Positions 56,396-60,000 of a stretch of DNA of 60,000 nucleotides are shown here, piece after piece. Positions within the stretch are counted from its first letter, which is position 1; each line of letters opens with the position of its first letter. Source of the DNA: Branchiostoma floridae (Eukaryota > Chordata > Leptocardii > Amphioxiformes > Branchiostomatidae); assembly GCF_000003815.2 (NCBI RefSeq), contig NC_049994.1:15110659-15170658 (forward strand). The letters run 5' to 3'. Under the pieces are notes generated by a model that made no database searches, was not told where the DNA came from, and was given only the letters and a program-made list of their open reading frames with translations. Position numbers and translations under genes: made by a program.

Positions 56396-57511
56396 GCCAA
56401 GCCTGTTTTCCGCCTATTCAGGATTTCTTACGGGGGAGCATAAGGCTAATGGCCTCTTTCCATATAGCCATTAACGACGTTCCCCACCCGAACAGGCTAA
56501 CCCGTTTGNNNNNNNNNNNNNNNNNNNNNNNNNNNNNNNNNNNNNNNNNNNNNNNNNNNNNNNNNNNNNNNNNNNNNNNNNNNNNNNNNNNNNNNNNNNN
56601 NNNNNNNNCAAAACCGGATATGTTTGAGTGAAGGTAAAAGCCACAAAATTTTTTTTTAAATAAGAAATACCTGTCGGCGTATCGTCTTTGAAATGCCCAT
56701 CTGCGGAGGTCACAGAACTGCAGCCAGCTCACACTAGAAAGTTGCGTAATGGGGCGCATATATACACGAAATTTAAAGCTTTCAGAATCCAAATCATGCA
56801 GTCTCAAAGTCGACACCTCCTTTGACCACGCAGCACAGGTTATATCGATATCTGTCTGTCTCTCAAATAAGGCTGTTTACCGCTCCTTCAACAGTTTTAT
56901 ACGTACTACTTTATCTAACCGCGTCATAGACCCCGGCCGGGGTTCGCTCATTAATACTGTGTTCTGCTGACCAGCGGGTATCACCGCTGCTTTCAAACAT
57001 CTTGGATTCTGATGACATCAAGTTAGGGACTGACCACTTCATAGTAGGGGTCTGCACAGGCCGACAAAAGGGACCAAAATCTGAAAGTCTGCACCCTGAA
57101 CTGTTTCATCAATATGAAATTTCTCTCACATTTTCCATGAAAAGGGCTGCTACAAGTCTGGAATAGGCTAAAATGCTGTCTGGACTCAAACTGGGCCTTC
57201 TGCGGCTGCGTATAAGTGGTCATTGCCCTGAAACGCACAGAAAGGACAATGTTTCCATTCTTACAATCAAAATAACAATCATAATTCAGACATGCATGCT
57301 CATAAAGAAATGCAGTTGAAAGCAAAATCTTACAATTAGTGAATGGATTTTATTTTTTGGAAATTAATTATTCCTGTACATTTTGTTACGTTGTGACCCT
57401 AAGGCATAAATTATTGTAGGAGATAAGTCTTTTTAGGGACAGTTCTGGTGCATTGATATTGCAGTATTTTAGACTAAATAATTTTCACAGTACACTTCCC
57501 TATTGTATTGT

Positions 57512-57724
57512 GTAAATGCAGAAATGTTCGCGCTGGTTTTATGTTCGCGGTTTTCGCGGTGACCACTTTGACGCGAACTTAAAACCACCGCGAACATTTG
57601 TCCATGGTAGTAAGAGACTACAGTGCATGGTGCTACCGCGAACTTAAAAATTAACCACCGCGAACAGTCATTTTTCCCGGTACCGCGAAATTAAATCCCC
57701 GCGAACTTAAATGTGTTTACAGTA
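57512..57724. mobile_element. TTCGCGG-rich MITE (C)
   Basis: Nearly identical to 43688-43900. Confidence 0.75.
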
Positions 57725-57791
57725 CATATTTTGTGCAGCTTTATGACTCGTATGCTTTAGCATAAAAATGTCACAAAATTGTTGTTGTGCC

Positions 57792-58432
57792 TTTATTTAA
57801 CCATAAAAACTCACAATGTGACTACCAGTGAGAGTATGTGCACACAAAATGGTACAAGTGTACATTATACACTCTTCATCTTAAACTCACAAACAAGATC
57901 AAAGCTACAAAAAGATTCTAATTCAGAAGAGAGGTCAAGATTTTGATGTGTGAATGGTTGATGGTAGATGTATCAAGATATATACACAAGATGATATGGA
58001 GATATGATTTAGGGCATGTACTGAAAACATTAGAATGCAGTGTACTCTATACACCAACAAGTACTGAAACAGTATCTTAATATGTGACATTGAAATAAAT
58101 GATCACAAGTAGAATGATCTCCTTTGAGTCAAATCTGTGCATAGTCAAAGATTATTAATTGTACCCACATTAGGAAAGGCTTGTGCGAAATAAATGCAAA
58201 ACATAGAAATTGATGTGAGAAAACTGAGTATTACCATCAAACCATCATGTAAAACTCTGTTTTTCTCATAAAGTCTTTGAAGTTCTTGCCAAAATGCCAT
58301 GCGCGCACACACACGCGGAAACCAGTCTGTTTCTCCAGTGCATTGTAGACAACTCTGTCCCTTTGCCACAGCTTCCATGCTACGTTGTAGAGAGGAGTAG
58401 CCGTCAGTGCTGCTGGTCTTCATCCCACTACC
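57792..58432 (-). other. Shared 3'-terminal exon of the next gene (Gly + TAG, then 3'UTR)
   Basis: Acceptor CTTGATCCCAG, GG, TAG (58430-58428), possible AATAAA at 57797-57792. It is almost identical to 43968-44608. It would end the gene whose WSC exon is at 59930-59637. Confidence 0.5.
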
Positions 58433-58511
58433 CTGGGATCAAGGGAGAGAGTAAATACTGAATCATTATCTTTGTCTTTGTCACACAATACCAACAAACG
58501 ATCACTGTATA

Positions 58512-59330
58512 CGATCGTGTGGCGCAATCGGTATTAGGCCGAAACCCCGTAGGTCCCCGGTTCAAAACCACTGATGTGCCTCGATGTTATGCCCTTGGGA
58601 AAGGCACTTTACACGACTTTCCTCACTAGGTAAATAAGTACCTAGCTGTCCCTCGGAGAGGACTTTACATAGAGCTGGAGGTACCGTGTTTGGGAGAACC
58701 TCACCTTACACACAATACCAACAATCGATCACTGTATGCGATCGTGTAGTATATCGATGTTCCCTGATGTTATGCCCTTGAGAAAGGCACTTTACACGCC
58801 TTTACTCACTAATGAGTACCTAGCTTCGGTTAGGGTCGTCCCTCGGAGAGGACTTTACATAAAGGTACCGTGTTTGGAAGAACCTCACCTTTGCTTGAGC
58901 ACGTTAAAGAACCTGCCACACTTGTCGAAAAGAGTAGGAGTCCTTCTCGGTGTTATTGTATCAAGCCTTACAGTCTGGTTTCCGAGTTGTCATCTTCAAA
59001 AGGTGATATAGTCACCCTTATATGTCTACCCTTACACAACTGTTGTAAAGCTAAATAAACATACAAATAGACACTTAAACATGTAAATACTTAACGTCCA
59101 TAAGGCCTCTTTTGCCTACGTTTTAATTGAAACATCGTAGACACTTATTATTTTGACAACGGAAACTTCACTTCCACCCGTACACTATATATAGAATACA
59201 ACACTGTGTATTCCGTATCACCCGAGGTACCAGCCCGACCGCGGGAAGGATCACCCGAAGGCCGGAGGGTGATCCGACCTGCGGGAGGGCTGGGACCGAT
59301 GGTGATGCGGAATACACCGTGTTGTATTTT
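58512..59330 (+). repeat. Duplicated SINE and short palindromic MITE (C)
   Basis: Bases 58512-59045 repeat the double SINE of 44688-45220. Bases 59192-59330 repeat the palindromic element of 45368-45510, with five bases missing near its right end. Confidence 0.7.
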
Positions 59331-59636
59331 ATTTATGTCATACCCACCTGAGAAAACACATATTTCGATGTGACATGCACCAGAAGTTGAGAAAATGTTG
59401 TGTCCTCGAACAAAAGATTGTAACAACAGCAATTCTAACGTCCGAATCCAGTATTCGAAGTTTTAACCGTGCCGTATTTGGCCCGTTCGAAACAGTTCGA
59501 TTTACTCGAAGGAAGCCTGTGTGATACAACTTAGAACCCGTGAGATACGGAAAGTTATCACACGGTCCGGAACTCCCGTATCGAACGTTTTCGAGTCACA
59601 GGTATGACATAAAAAAGATATTTGCTATCGTCTGAC

Positions 59637-59930
59637 CTGTAATCTTGTAGACCTCGTTTGCCCAAACCCCGCCTTCTCCGTCCGCCGCACAGGCTTTGGA
59701 AGGGCCGTGCCTGCTGAAGGTGTTGAGCCCATCATCAGACCCAAAACACTCCCCGCCATTCTGTACAGCAAACATGGCGAAACCACGAGAGAGTGCTACT
59801 TGGTAACACTTCTCTCTGGGGTTTTGACGGGAAACGGAGCGGCCATCTAGGCGTGCATCTGTCCCCTCTAGAGTCGGAATGGCGCGGTCATGTGTGTCCT
59901 TCCAGCAACCCAGGCTGACGTACTTGCTCA
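59637..59930 (-). CDS. WSC-like module exon of a fourth gene
   Basis: This 294-bp exon is phase 1-1 and reads SKYVSLGCWKDTHDRAIP, LEGTDARLDG, RQNPREKCYQVA, FAVQNGGECFGSDDG and VYKITG. The SKY start and CACACAG acceptor side match the exon at 2880, whereas the 3' half matches 45817. The gene's upstream exons lie beyond the window. Confidence 0.87.
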
Positions 59931-60000
59931 CTGTGTGAGGAAGGAATTATTTTGGTCATTGGCAGGTCTCTTGTTCATTCAGTTTAGGCCACAGCAAGTA

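Overview
This looks like animal, probably amphioxus-like (cephalochordate), genomic DNA. Coding sequence is cut into short exons with GT/AG borders. The modules are metazoan extracellular ones: WSC-like, F5/8C fucolectin, SUEL lectin, hevein-like, C-type lectin, GON and LamG. Most of the rest is LINE fragments, tRNA-SINEs and many nonautonomous DNA transposons. There are five scaffold gaps (four of 100 N, one of 259 N). The species call is inference from module style; no rRNA or tRNA gene was seen. Exon models were read by eye from splice sites and phases and have no transcript support.

All host-type coding sequence lies on the minus strand, so genes run from high to low coordinates. The window seems to hold a tandem array of type II membrane proteins built from one repeated 'anchor cassette'. 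The cassette is a short ATG exon, a 36-codon cytoplasmic exon, an exon with one transmembrane segment, an optional 53-codon exon, and a Thr/Gln-rich stalk exon. Copies are A (about 13.3-23.2 kb), B (36.46-44.6 kb) and C (49.93-58.4 kb). Each is followed downstream by a different ectodomain: A by CTLD, hevein-like, SUEL, F5/8C, WSC, WSC; B by hevein-like, GON; C by LamG, WSC. A fourth gene enters at the right edge as one WSC exon. After each ectodomain comes a shared last exon that supplies one Gly and a TAG stop.

In this model genes B and C close exactly in frame (559 and 614 codons). Gene A carries a 4-bp insertion and an in-frame stop in its stalk exon. Nearly every ectodomain module enters and leaves in phase 1, so modules can be exchanged without breaking the frame. 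The proteins would be cell-surface anchored receptors with glycan-binding heads.

Layout: 1-2.1 kb, tail exon and WSC of gene A. 2.9-6.8 kb, WSC, F5/8C, SUEL and hevein-like exons. 7.4-9.8 kb, chained PIF/Harbinger-like elements. 10-12.3 kb, LINE pieces. 12.8-13.2 kb, CTLD. 13.5-23.2 kb, cassette A. 23.3-27.5 kb, SINE, satellites and LINE. 27.6-30.3 kb, GON around a piggyBac-like element. 31.5-36.45 kb, a copy of 6.6-9.5 kb with a second hevein-like exon. 36.46-44.6 kb, cassette B. 45.8-49.9 kb, WSC and LamG. 49.9-58.4 kb, cassette C. 59.6-59.9 kb, WSC of the next gene.
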